25,459 bases of DNA from a virus: the IMG/VR virus record IMGVR_UViG_3300017963_002492, positions 1-25,459 of that record; one strand, given 5' to 3'. Every line of letters begins with the position of its first letter. Position 1 is the stretch's first letter. The notes below the pieces were generated by a model that was given only the letters and a program-made list of their open reading frames with translations, ran no database searches and was not told the DNA's origin. Positions 8,001 through 13,186 of this stretch are shown one piece after another. The translations under genes and the position numbers were made by a program.

Positions 8001-8566
8001 CGGTGGCAAAGGCCACGACCCCCGTTACAGCGGGCCAGCAGGAGTTGCCGACAAGCCCGAAGCTCTGGCCGGTTATCGGTGATAAGACGCATTTGGTGAC
8101 TTTTGCTTTGGACCCCGAAGACACCCTCGCTGTATTGCGCGACATAGCCCTCGGCAACCCGCTGTCCCACCCCGCCGGAACGAACCCGGAAGCACTCTTC
8201 TTCATCCTCCGCAGTAGCGCAGGTCCGCGCCTTCTCGCGATCCCGGTGCAATGGCAGGGTAGGGAAGGGGTCTTGCGGGGGAAGCAGGGCACCCTCGACG
8301 GCTATCAGGTCCGCTACTTCCGGCTCGATCTTGATTCTCTAGAGGAGATCGCAGGGTTCGCGGAAGGACTCTCGTCCGCTATGGAAAGCCTCCTCGACGC
8401 GCCTGCCAATGGCTTTATCTCAAGAGGCATAGATGTGGCGGAGACGGGGCGGCAGCAGTTGAACCTTCGCAGTGATAAAGGCACCACCCTCGGTCGGCTT
8501 GTGCTTCCGTCTTGGGTCGGATCGATCCGCTTTAGTGAGGGCTTCCTCCTCGTGGACGACGTGTAG
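5033..8566 (+). CDS. Large protein with an orphan SF2 helicase C-terminal lobe
   Basis: The 1177-residue protein contains helicase motifs V and VI at about residues 277-320: YEGVDLQ, HHLDQPWTPNVL and QRNGRAVRQGN, then a VYAYLTDGSIDYYKL strand and helix. These match the second RecA-like lobe of SNF2/SF2 helicases found in phage DarB-like and methyltransferase-linked proteins. The first lobe is missing: residues 1-276 contain no Walker A (GxGKT) and no DEAH-type motif. Residues about 360-440 are Arg-rich and helical. The remaining 700 residues are unrecognised and mixed alpha/beta, with many aromatic and acidic residues. Translation is coupled to the MoxR gene. Possibilities are a regulatory or DNA-binding helicase relic, a protein completed in trans, or an ejected virion protein. 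Confidence 0.75.
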   Translation: MATAPVILEAEPRALRATEDAGGRIYAPRMAALSDMVVSTLIADEGEQVIEDRGEGRVLVPCGHIIFNETLALQAIALVDLACALARARTAVFGGYPPRLFQGRKALKDQPNETEMMAELRGWNFWPRTLNAVMYAATAHFSDEPFRAVITPLGATPLGRTATNYPKLTAYLQEQWKKSQYEIQGSSGDVIRRPYKEDFAPGRGYEGWSPVEFTRAMQRMVVINGEVLDDKEVGKIREIGEQFNGVVQKADDGALYVPEPSGDDNEPVWAKPDYDIVIGGAQIYEGVDLQVRTCAIHHLDQPWTPNVLTQRNGRAVRQGNLFSNVSVYAYLTDGSIDYYKLNRVRGRKAWQDTVLSKGRADASIGGGNTEAIIDLIVKVTPVKYQAEMRERVRKQFELLARRKRARIASRLLNLFRGIAGDGTAGAKRRAALAAYLPMPKFFEVYLAQPMPPSNARAAAETAQELGVDQPAAQELANVIADASRWNQASGLSEQAMLTGNAAAEFERVSDQKGALLEAGFSSEPPEWLARFFDAQIVTPTFRDNLVTDFLGEGVATSLPVDVTTTKSLVAVGDFIPGDGAGTYVSQMGVTVRFELTDRNVDGAPEIQATAFTTRPFGISAVNLGNLNDRGQIVPKQPVLLEPTDPKPTDDKIAVLRLPRPLAHLVDEEGPRQYLWTYDFANIDPAPLALATARYNGLPIEVAKGAGTTDRAEYFALGSDASTGIDPFQYIPQALQGRMPSASYYSAKLGRNAFWDTLGPNEQETVLSGSMPQDFSSVEISARGLDALWPLNADKTRVVAELFLRAACLQADPQYSFPSPLMQHVATNIRADARAMLRTRSGKFPPIDEQKTQAASEGLNLGDVLYPGFAPRAIFDSAEVSAEGVTFTSITDEDGKPVHFADYHDFITRVREASVVGGFNFDPLVWRGALQVPADLAWDEERRLFSQPLASNQLPTYVPAVYPQSDRLVIAEYLGRFKKAAEAAEVKVRNAVAKATTPVTAGQQELPTSPKLWPVIGDKTHLVTFALDPEDTLAVLRDIALGNPLSHPAGTNPEALFFILRSSAGPRLLAIPVQWQGREGVLRGKQGTLDGYQVRYFRLDLDSLEEIAGFAEGLSSAMESLLDAPANGFISRGIDVAETGRQQLNLRSDKGTTLGRLVLPSWVGSIRFSEGFLLVDDV

Positions 8567-9139
8567 ATGCTTCCTGAGTACGCACGATATGGCGGAAAGG
8601 GGCTGGCTCTCGCAGCGGTGCTGGCGATCGTCCCGTGGTGGCTCCGGCGCGAGATGGCGAAGGAGCCCACAGGCACGAAGGGCCACCCGCTGTCTCCCCG
8701 TGGCGGTGCGCCGTCAGCGGGCCTCTACGTCGGCCTCGACTACCTCCCCTGGGACGCCGATGCCTTCGACCGTGCGCTGGCGGCAGCGGCCCCAACCCTG
8801 ACGGAAGAGGCCCGTGGGCTGCTGGGGCTGCACGCGAAGATCGCTTCGCGCGACGGCGGCATTCCGAACGGCAATCCGTTCCGCATCATCGCCCCGCATT
8901 TGACCCACCGCCGCTGGACGGCGATCCCGGTGCAAGAGTGGGACGGCGCACCCGTATGGCGATGGGTGCCGATCTTCTCCTACCTCTCGGTACACGCCGG
9001 AATCACCGACTACCTGCGCGGGTTGACTCCGGCTGCGCTCGCTGCGCTGAACGCTGGGGACGGGCGAACTTACGTCTCGACGCTCGACACCTACGGGCCC
9101 GTGCAGCCAGCCCTCGCCGCTGAACTGGAGAGACTGTGA
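8567..9139 (+). CDS. Membrane-anchored glucosaminidase-like (peptidoglycan hydrolase-like) protein
   Basis: The product is 190 residues and starts right after the preceding TAG. An N-terminal hydrophobic segment (about 11-25, ALAAVLAIVPWWL) is followed by basic residues, so it is probably anchored in a membrane. The C-terminal part resembles glucosaminidase-type muramidases: a helix ending in KIASRDGG, then NGNPFRI (compare N-N-x-F-G-I), FSYLSVHAGITDYLRGL and a final TYVSTLDTYGP helix. The catalytic Glu expected before the N-x-F-R-I element is not evident; Asp or Arg is found instead. The protein may thus bind rather than cut glycan strands. GLDYLPWD (56-63) is shared with the gene at 2290. 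It leads a run of small membrane-protein genes. Confidence 0.5.
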   Translation: MLPEYARYGGKGLALAAVLAIVPWWLRREMAKEPTGTKGHPLSPRGGAPSAGLYVGLDYLPWDADAFDRALAAAAPTLTEEARGLLGLHAKIASRDGGIPNGNPFRIIAPHLTHRRWTAIPVQEWDGAPVWRWVPIFSYLSVHAGITDYLRGLTPAALAALNAGDGRTYVSTLDTYGPVQPALAAELERL

Positions 9140-9378
9140 TGCCCTCTTGGGTGCCCAAGGCCGTCGCCTCAATCGTTTCCGCCGCCGCGATGGGCAGCTT
9201 CGCGTGGGCGTGGTCGCTCAACGCGCAGATCGCCGTGCTCGACGCACGCCTGGGGCAGACGGCAGCGTCCGTAGCCGACGCCCAGGATCAAGCCACTGCG
9301 ATCAAAGTGCTGGAAACGAAACTGACTTATATCGAGCAGGGAATCACCCGCATCGAAACCGCGTTGGCGAAGGAGTAG
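9139..9378 (+). CDS. Small membrane protein with coiled coil, 79 aa
   Basis: One hydrophobic segment (about residues 7-25, AVASIVSAAAMGSFAWAW) is followed by a 50-residue amphipathic helix with heptad-like spacing (LNAQIAVLDARLGQTAASV, then LETKLTYIEQGI). The layout fits phage lysis accessories such as holin- or spanin-like proteins, or a virion membrane protein; neither can be decided by sequence. The ATG at 9139 overlaps the preceding TGA by one base (TGATG). An alternative GTG lies one codon earlier. Confidence 0.7.
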   Translation: MPSWVPKAVASIVSAAAMGSFAWAWSLNAQIAVLDARLGQTAASVADAQDQATAIKVLETKLTYIEQGITRIETALAKE

Positions 9379-9381
9379 GGC

Positions 9382-9624
9382 ATGTCGGACGCAACCACAG
9401 AGCTTTGCGTCGGTGCGCTCGGCGGCGTGGTCGGCGGCGTTATCAGCGTCATCGCGGTGATGGTGTCCCCATTCAGCGGTACAGCGGATCTCGCTGCCGA
9501 TGAACCTCCGGTGGCGGTCGAAATGGTCCCTATGCCTGAAACGCTCGATCCGATGGATCAGCGCATCGAAGCCTTGGGCGAGCGGCTGGACCGCGTTGCC
9601 CAGCGCATTGAGGCCGATCAATGA
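9382..9624 (+). CDS. Small membrane protein, 80 aa
   Basis: It has a Gly- and Val-rich membrane segment near the N-terminus (about residues 9-28, GALGGVVGGVISVIAVMV), a Pro- and acid-rich linker, and a C-terminal heptad helix (MDQRIEALGERLDRVAQRI) that should form a coiled coil. The order is the same as in the preceding gene, although the sequences are not clearly homologous. It is three bases downstream of that gene and overlaps the next by ATGA. A lysis or virion role is inferred from context only. Confidence 0.7.
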   Translation: MSDATTELCVGALGGVVGGVISVIAVMVSPFSGTADLAADEPPVAVEMVPMPETLDPMDQRIEALGERLDRVAQRIEADQ

Positions 9625-9836
9625 GCCGCTACATTCCTCTGGACGCGCACCGGCCCATTCGCTCGGGCCTGGGGGCCTCCTCTATAGCTCCCGCGCGCGT
9701 GAGCGCGCCCGACGCGGACGCGCGCTTGCGCGAGCTTGAGCGCGCGCAGGCGGGAACGCACATGCTGGCTTTGGGCACCAGCGTCATCGTCCTGATGATG
9801 CTGTTCTTCGCTCTCCGCGAGCGGCAGGACGACTAA
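9621..9836 (+). CDS. Small C-tail-anchored membrane protein, 71 aa
   Basis: The N-terminal 45 residues are soluble and end in a short Arg/Glu helix (ADARLRELERAQAG). A hydrophobic segment (about 47-64, MLALGTSVIVLMMLFFAL) follows, with RERQDD at the end. The orientation is thus reversed relative to its two upstream neighbours. The gene overlaps the previous one by ATGA and the next by TAATG. Its middle third (9689-9752) is strikingly rich in alternating CG. Confidence 0.65.
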   Translation: MSRYIPLDAHRPIRSGLGASSIAPARVSAPDADARLRELERAQAGTHMLALGTSVIVLMMLFFALRERQDD

Positions 9837-10363
9837 TGGCCGGTCCTCGCCCGCTAGAGCGCGTCCTCTACGAGATCGTCCCGATCGCGCTCGTGGTCGG
9901 TGGCTTGATCTGGCTGGCGCGGCGCACGGGCGAAGTTCGCGAGGTCGCGCAGTTGGGCGGCACGGTCACGCGCTCACGCGCGGACTACCCAACGATCCCC
10001 GCGAGCGCGTGGCGCGCGCCTGCTGCCGTCCAGACGCGGCTGCGCCAGGGGCTCGCATGGCATCGCCGGGGCCACAGTGGCCGGGGCCTTGTCCCGGCGA
10101 CCGTCGCATGGGCGACACGCCTCTCACGCGGGGAGCCGATCTCCCCCGGCAAGGCCCGGAAGATGCGCGCGTGGCTCAAGCGCCACGCGGGGGACCTGAA
10201 CGCGCCAGCCGCGAAGCCGGGGCACCCGGAGTACCCGTCACCGGGACGGGTCGCTTGGGAGCTTTGGGGCGGCACGCAGGCGGGCCCGTGGGTGGCCCGG
10301 TTGGTCCGCGAGATGGATGCCTACGACGCGGCCCAAGGCCGCGCCCGTGCCCGATCAGCGTAG
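9836..10363 (+). CDS. Membrane protein with a phage RGLxWH domain
   Basis: The 175-residue product has an N-terminal membrane segment (about residues 11-28, EIVPIALVVGGLIWLA). Residues 60-165 match a domain I recognise from phage structural proteins: an R-G-L-x-W-H/R start, a Gly-rich GRGLVPATVAWA, LSRGEPISPGKARKMRAWLKRHAGD, and PSPGRVAWELWGGTQAGPWV. That domain is often found as a module attached to prohead protease or XkdF-like proteins and its function is not established. Finding it on a membrane anchor is unusual. It is the last gene of the operon that starts at the MoxR gene; an A-rich promoter region follows directly. Confidence 0.65.
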   Translation: MAGPRPLERVLYEIVPIALVVGGLIWLARRTGEVREVAQLGGTVTRSRADYPTIPASAWRAPAAVQTRLRQGLAWHRRGHSGRGLVPATVAWATRLSRGEPISPGKARKMRAWLKRHAGDLNAPAAKPGHPEYPSPGRVAWELWGGTQAGPWVARLVREMDAYDAAQGRARARSA

Positions 10364-10368
10364 TCCAA

Positions 10369-10380
10369 GAAAAAAATATT
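10369..10380 (+). promoter_or_regulatory. A-tract (UP-element-like) upstream of the small-gene promoter
   Basis: GAAAAAAATATT stands out in an otherwise GC-rich region and ends ten bases before the -35 at 10391. The same AGAAAAAAAT block precedes the promoter at 12184. A-tracts in this position bind the alpha subunit of RNA polymerase. Confidence 0.5.
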
Positions 10381-10390
10381 CACTTTGGCG

Positions 10391-10420
10391 TTGACACCCC
10401 TAGCTAGGGGGGTCTAGAGT
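10391..10420 (+). promoter_or_regulatory. Sigma-70-like promoter with operator in the spacer
   Basis: A consensus TTGACA (10391-10396), an 18-base spacer and TAGAGT (10415-10420) drive the small-gene cassette. The leader then carries AGGAGG before the first gene. The spacer holds a perfect palindrome, listed separately. The hexamers and spacing are the same as at 12184-12213. Confidence 0.8.
10397..10410. promoter_or_regulatory. 14-bp palindromic operator
   Basis: CCCCTAGCTAGGGG is a perfect inverted repeat that fills most of the space between the -35 and -10 boxes. A dimeric repressor bound here would block polymerase. The HTH protein encoded at 16498 is a candidate regulator, but nothing links the two directly. 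No second copy was noticed in the window. Confidence 0.6.
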
Positions 10421-10464
10421 CACTTCATCGACGGGGCACGCTGACGCCCCAGGAGGAGATGAAG

Positions 10465-10842
10465 ATGAAGACTCTGACGCCTAAGAACGTGACCACGATC
10501 GACACCATCACCGACGAGCAGATCATCACCCTTGGCGAGGAGGCGGGACGCGCTGGCGACCTCGATATGGTGGCCATCTGTGAGCGCGCCATCGACGGAG
10601 ACGACGAGGCGCGGGCTGAGTGCGTTGAGGTCATCCGAGACGCCGAGGCCCAGCGCATGGACCTTCGCGACTTTGCCGACGACGGCGAGGATTACGACGA
10701 CGCTATCCAGCGAGCCGACGCCGAGGGGTGGGACCTCAACCTCTACGCCGACCCCGAGCAGGACGGTGATGAGTTTGTTGACGTTGACGACGCGATCGAC
10801 GCCGCGCGCATCGATCCCGGCCTCGTTTACTTCACGCGGTAG
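10465..10842 (+). CDS. Small acidic phage protein, 125 aa
   Basis: A very acidic protein. The N-terminal half (ITDEQIITLGEEAGRAGDLDMVAICERAIDGDDEARAECVEVI) matches a motif I know from short hypothetical proteins of high-GC phages and plasmids, of unknown function. The C-terminal half is Asp-rich (DDGEDYDDAIQRADAEGWDLNLYADPEQDGDEF) and could mimic nucleic acid, which is an inference. The start at 10465 leaves eight bases after AGGAGG (10451-10456); ATG at 10459 is in frame but too close to the ribosome-binding site. It is the first gene after the promoter at 10391. Confidence 0.75.
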   Translation: MKTLTPKNVTTIDTITDEQIITLGEEAGRAGDLDMVAICERAIDGDDEARAECVEVIRDAEAQRMDLRDFADDGEDYDDAIQRADAEGWDLNLYADPEQDGDEFVDVDDAIDAARIDPGLVYFTR

Positions 10843-10853
10843 GAGGAGAAGCC

Positions 10854-11045
10854 ATGACCCGCACTCGAATCAATTTGGCCGGATACGCGCGACTGCACGG
10901 GCTGGAAGCTGCCCCGCGCGCCGAGCAAGTCCAGCACGCCCGTGCGGCGGGCTGGACCGTCTCCGGGGACACCCTCACGCGGTACAGCCGCGCCGAGGCC
11001 GCAATTGAGGCCGAAGAGGCCGAAGACGCACTGCTGGACGACTAG
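10854..11045 (+). CDS. Small hypothetical protein, 63 aa
   Basis: A 63-residue protein with a mixed first half (MTRTRINLAGYARLHG) and an acidic helical tail (AEAAIEAEEAEDALLDD). AGGAGGAGAAGCC precedes the ATG. The middle (VQHARAAGWTVSGDTLTRYSRAEA) could be a small helix-strand unit; I recognise no family. The first 15 bases around its start (CCATGACCCGCACTC) recur exactly at the gene starting at 19300. Confidence 0.65.
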   Translation: MTRTRINLAGYARLHGLEAAPRAEQVQHARAAGWTVSGDTLTRYSRAEAAIEAEEAEDALLDD

Positions 11046-11062
11046 GAGGATTGACCATGACT
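11044..11062 (+). repeat. Translation-initiation repeat, copy 1
   Basis: AGGAGGATTGACCATGACT, which holds the ribosome-binding site and start of the gene at 11057, is identical to 11407-11425. The two copies bracket one gene and a hairpin (363 bp period). Confidence 0.8.
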
Positions 11063-11347
11063 TTCACGACGATCACCGACTTGATCAACTGCATCGAGGC
11101 CCACATGGGAGTCCTCGATGAGGAGATCGGCGCGGGCCGCGACAGCGACCGCGAGAGCGCGGAGGCCATGGCCCAACGGGCCTGGGATCTCGGCGTGCGC
11201 GACGAGGTCGCGCTCGCGGACCTCTGGCCCGACCGCGTCTTCAACGCGGTCTGGGCCGCGACCATCGCGCGCCGACTCACCGCCAGGAGCGCCGGACGCT
11301 GGCAGGTAGCTGGCGACGGCGCGCTCAACCCGGAGGCCCGCGACTAG
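11057..11347 (+). CDS. Small hypothetical protein, 96 aa
   Basis: A mostly helical, acidic protein (ITDLINCIEAHMGVLDEEIGAG, then SAEAMAQRAWDLGVRDEVALADLW). No family is recognised. The ATG at 11057 lies six bases after AGGAGGA; a TTG two codons upstream is in frame but falls inside the spacer. A structured intergenic hairpin follows at once. Confidence 0.7.
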   Translation: MTFTTITDLINCIEAHMGVLDEEIGAGRDSDRESAEAMAQRAWDLGVRDEVALADLWPDRVFNAVWAATIARRLTARSAGRWQVAGDGALNPEARD

Positions 11348-11349
11348 GA

Positions 11350-11398
11350 CGCAAGCGGCCCCGCCCGCCCCGTACCCCGCAAGGGGTCGGGGCTTGCG
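11350..11398 (+). terminator. Intergenic hairpin with GCAA tetraloop
   Basis: CGCAAG (11350-11355) pairs with CTTGCG (11393-11398). Inside, CCCCG and ACCCC (11368-11378, one bulged T) pair with GGGGT and CGGGG (11383-11392) around GCAA, a GNRA-type loop. No U-run follows and the next gene starts 22 bases later, so attenuation, processing or partial termination are likelier than a full stop. Confidence 0.55.
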
Positions 11399-11406
11399 GC
11401 GGTAGA

Positions 11407-11425
11407 AGGAGGATTGACCATGACT
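11407..11425 (+). repeat. Translation-initiation repeat, copy 2
   Basis: Identical over 19 bases to 11044-11062, including Shine-Dalgarno, spacer, ATG and second codon. It drives the gene at 11420. Confidence 0.8.
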
Positions 11426-11803
11426 ACCACCACCATCACCGTCGAAGAGCACACGCACGTCCCTGGCTACGGGGTCGTCTACGCAGGCACCTACGACGTG
11501 GAGTTGCCGATGGGGCACCCTGACATTGACTCGCTCAACGCCGAGTCCCTGATCTGGGACATGCGCGTGCGGCCCAGCCAGTCCACCGTGGACTGGCTGA
11601 AGGCGCAGAAGCTCTGGCAGAGCGAGGGAGCCATCATGGAGTGGCACATGTTGCGCGCGGACGGCAAGACCGCGTGCGGGCGTGTGGCAAACGGTGGGTG
11701 CATCGACGCCGACCGTCACCTGGGTCCGCGCGCCGTCTCCTGCGGGTCCTGCCGTCGCACGCGCCTCTGGCGCGAGTGGGAGAAGGACTACGCGCGGAGC
11801 TAG
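11420..11803 (+). CDS. Small putative zinc-binding phage protein, 127 aa
   Basis: The C-terminal half has EWHMLRADGKTACGR followed about 25 residues later by VSCGSCRRTRLW. The H, C and C-x2-C set resembles a short zinc-ribbon or treble-clef protein common in high-GC phages (a W-H-x(n)-D-G-x-T-x-C-G pattern, then T-C-x2-C). The N-terminal half is strand-rich (TTITVEEHTH, GVVYAGTYDVELPMG). The function of that family is unknown to me. The start follows AGGAGGA by six bases. The stop lies in a CTAG shared with the convergent Nudix gene. Confidence 0.7.
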   Translation: MTTTTITVEEHTHVPGYGVVYAGTYDVELPMGHPDIDSLNAESLIWDMRVRPSQSTVDWLKAQKLWQSEGAIMEWHMLRADGKTACGRVANGGCIDADRHLGPRAVSCGSCRRTRLWREWEKDYARS

Positions 11804-12162
11804 GCACGTAGCAGGCGCGCGAGGCTGTCCCGCATCGGCGGCAGCGGCCCTTGGGGATCAACCCAGGCCGCTGCCGCCGATTCGTAGTTCAGGCGCGGCT
11901 TTAGCTCCCGAGGCACGTCTTGCGCGAACACGACGTAGCCCGGATGCAGCACCGCCAACCAGCGCAGGCGGGGGGTCCGCAAGCCCGCCTCTTCCCACGC
12001 CTCGCGCCGCGCTGTCTGCGCTGGCGTCTCCCCCCGCTCCGGTCGGCCCCCGGGCAGGTTCCACTCACGCGCGCGCGGCACCTTGTCGCTCCGCTGGAGC
12101 AGCAGGACGCGCCCGGAAGGGGCGCGGAAAAGGACGGCAGCGGCGCGGTAGGGGGCAGTCAC
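11800..12162 (-). CDS. Nudix hydrolase
   Basis: The 120-residue product has a complete Nudix box at residues 39-61: G, five residues, E45, seven residues, then REAWEEAGL with R53, E54, E57 and E58. This box binds the metal used to hydrolyse nucleoside diphosphates linked to another group. The rest of the chain fits a short MutT-like fold (RAAAVLFRAPSGRVLLLQRS before the box). The substrate cannot be read from sequence; clean-up of oxidised or unusual nucleotides, or of capped RNA, is possible. It starts with GTG at 12162. It is the only minus-strand gene between 2290 and 21085, and it points away from the replication operon, sharing its upstream region with the promoter at 12184. Confidence 0.9.
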   Translation of the reverse strand: MTAPYRAAAVLFRAPSGRVLLLQRSDKVPRAREWNLPGGRPERGETPAQTARREAWEEAGLRTPRLRWLAVLHPGYVVFAQDVPRELKPRLNYESAAAAWVDPQGPLPPMRDSLARLLRA

Positions 12163-12172
12163 AGAAAAAAAT
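12162..12172 (+). promoter_or_regulatory. A-tract upstream of the replication promoter
   Basis: AGAAAAAAAT, as at 10368-10377, lies about a dozen bases before the -35 at 12184. It overlaps the start of the Nudix gene. It probably acts as an UP element. Confidence 0.45.
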
Positions 12173-12183
12173 CACCAATCTCG

Positions 12184-12213
12184 TTGACACTCCGCAAGCG
12201 CCGCCCGTAGAGT
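12184..12213 (+). promoter_or_regulatory. Sigma-70-like promoter of the replication operon
   Basis: TTGACA (12184-12189), an 18-base spacer and TAGAGT (12208-12213), identical in hexamers and spacing to the promoter at 10391. The leader has GGAGAG (12235-12240) eight bases before the ATG at 12249. The first 15 bases, TTGACACTCCGCAAG, recur at 17083 and 17339. Confidence 0.8.
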
Positions 12214-12248
12214 CCTCTCGCTGACACCGACTGCGGAGAGAAAACATC

Positions 12249-13130
12249 ATGCCCGAACCTGCGATCGTCGTCGTGTACGGCGATTCGGGGCGTGGAAAGA
12301 GCGTGGATGCGCTCTACACCGTCCCTGATGCCCTGTACCTGACACCGGCCCCTGGCGGGCTCGCTGCGGCCACACGCCTCACGGGCGTCGAGCCGCGCGA
12401 GCAGCGCGTCAACACCATCGAGCACGCCTGCAAAGTCCTGCGCGAGACGAAGGGGATCCACAGCGTGGTCCTCGATGACTTCAGCGTCCTCGCGGAGCGC
12501 ACGCACCTCTCGTTCGACGCCACGGGGCGCGGCGGCTGGGACGTGTGGAAGCGACTGCAACGCAGCGTGATGGCCCTCCGCGAGATCGCCATCGAGCGGG
12601 GCCTCACGCTCGTGATGAACGCGCACGTCTCGCCGCCGAAGACCGACGACGGCGGCAACTCGATCCCCGGTGGCCCGAAGATGCCGAGCAAGGCGATGAC
12701 GATGGCGCTGCCGCACGTCGCCACGCTGGTCCTGCGCGCCGTCAACGACCCGTTCCTCGCGGCTCCGCGCTGGCCCGGTCGCTACGCCTGCGACCCCACG
12801 AACGCGCAGTGGGTCACGAAGGACCGCTACGTTGTGATTCAGGGCGGCAAGGCCCCGCAGAACGTGCGGGAAATCTTGTGGGCCGCGAAGGCCCACGGGC
12901 ACGACGTGGTCGTCCCGAAGCGGCCCCAGGGGCTTGAGGCATTGGACGACCTCGCGGAGTCGCTGGCCCAGGGCTTCCGCTCCGGGGCGCTGTCGAGCCC
13001 GCAGGAGGCCCGCAAGGCCATCGCCACGCAGCGCGGCAAGTTCCCCCCTCATGTACTGCATTGGGCGTGGCGCGATGGTTGCGCCCGTTCCGATCTCGCG
13101 GCTGACGACCTGTTTGCCGACTTGACCTAA
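12249..13130 (+). CDS. Sak4-like RecA-fold ATPase (AAA_24)
   Basis: The 293-residue protein has Walker A GDSGRGKS at 11-18 and a Walker B-like HSVVLDDFS with D76 and D77, followed by VWKRLQRSVMALREI and TLVMNAHVSPP (a sensor-like strand). This is the pattern of phage nucleotide-binding proteins of the Sak4 group, single-domain RecA-like ATPases that promote single-strand annealing and recombination with a cognate ssDNA-binding protein. The next gene is a DUF669-like protein, the known genomic companion of Sak4. The C-terminal 70 residues are helical and less conserved. GGAGAG supports the start. It is transcribed from the promoter at 12184, ahead of the polymerase. Confidence 0.8.
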   Translation: MPEPAIVVVYGDSGRGKSVDALYTVPDALYLTPAPGGLAAATRLTGVEPREQRVNTIEHACKVLRETKGIHSVVLDDFSVLAERTHLSFDATGRGGWDVWKRLQRSVMALREIAIERGLTLVMNAHVSPPKTDDGGNSIPGGPKMPSKAMTMALPHVATLVLRAVNDPFLAAPRWPGRYACDPTNAQWVTKDRYVVIQGGKAPQNVREILWAAKAHGHDVVVPKRPQGLEALDDLAESLAQGFRSGALSSPQEARKAIATQRGKFPPHVLHWAWRDGCARSDLAADDLFADLT

Positions 13131-13186
13131 TCCGCCGACCGGGCGGCGGCTGACTTCCACACTGACCCGGAATTGGAGACTGAACG

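Noticed and set aside
5033-8566. VWA domain as the expected MoxR partner
   Set aside because: No DxSxS MIDAS motif is seen; the only recognisable domain is the helicase C-terminal lobe.
12163-12213. A minus-strand promoter for the Nudix gene
   Set aside because: TTGCGG and TGATTT can be paired at 17 bases, but both are poor matches and overlap the better plus-strand promoter.
13131-13150. CCGCC/GGCGG inverted repeat after the Sak4-like gene as a terminator
   Set aside because: The stem is only five to six bases and no T-run follows; the strong terminator lies after the next gene.
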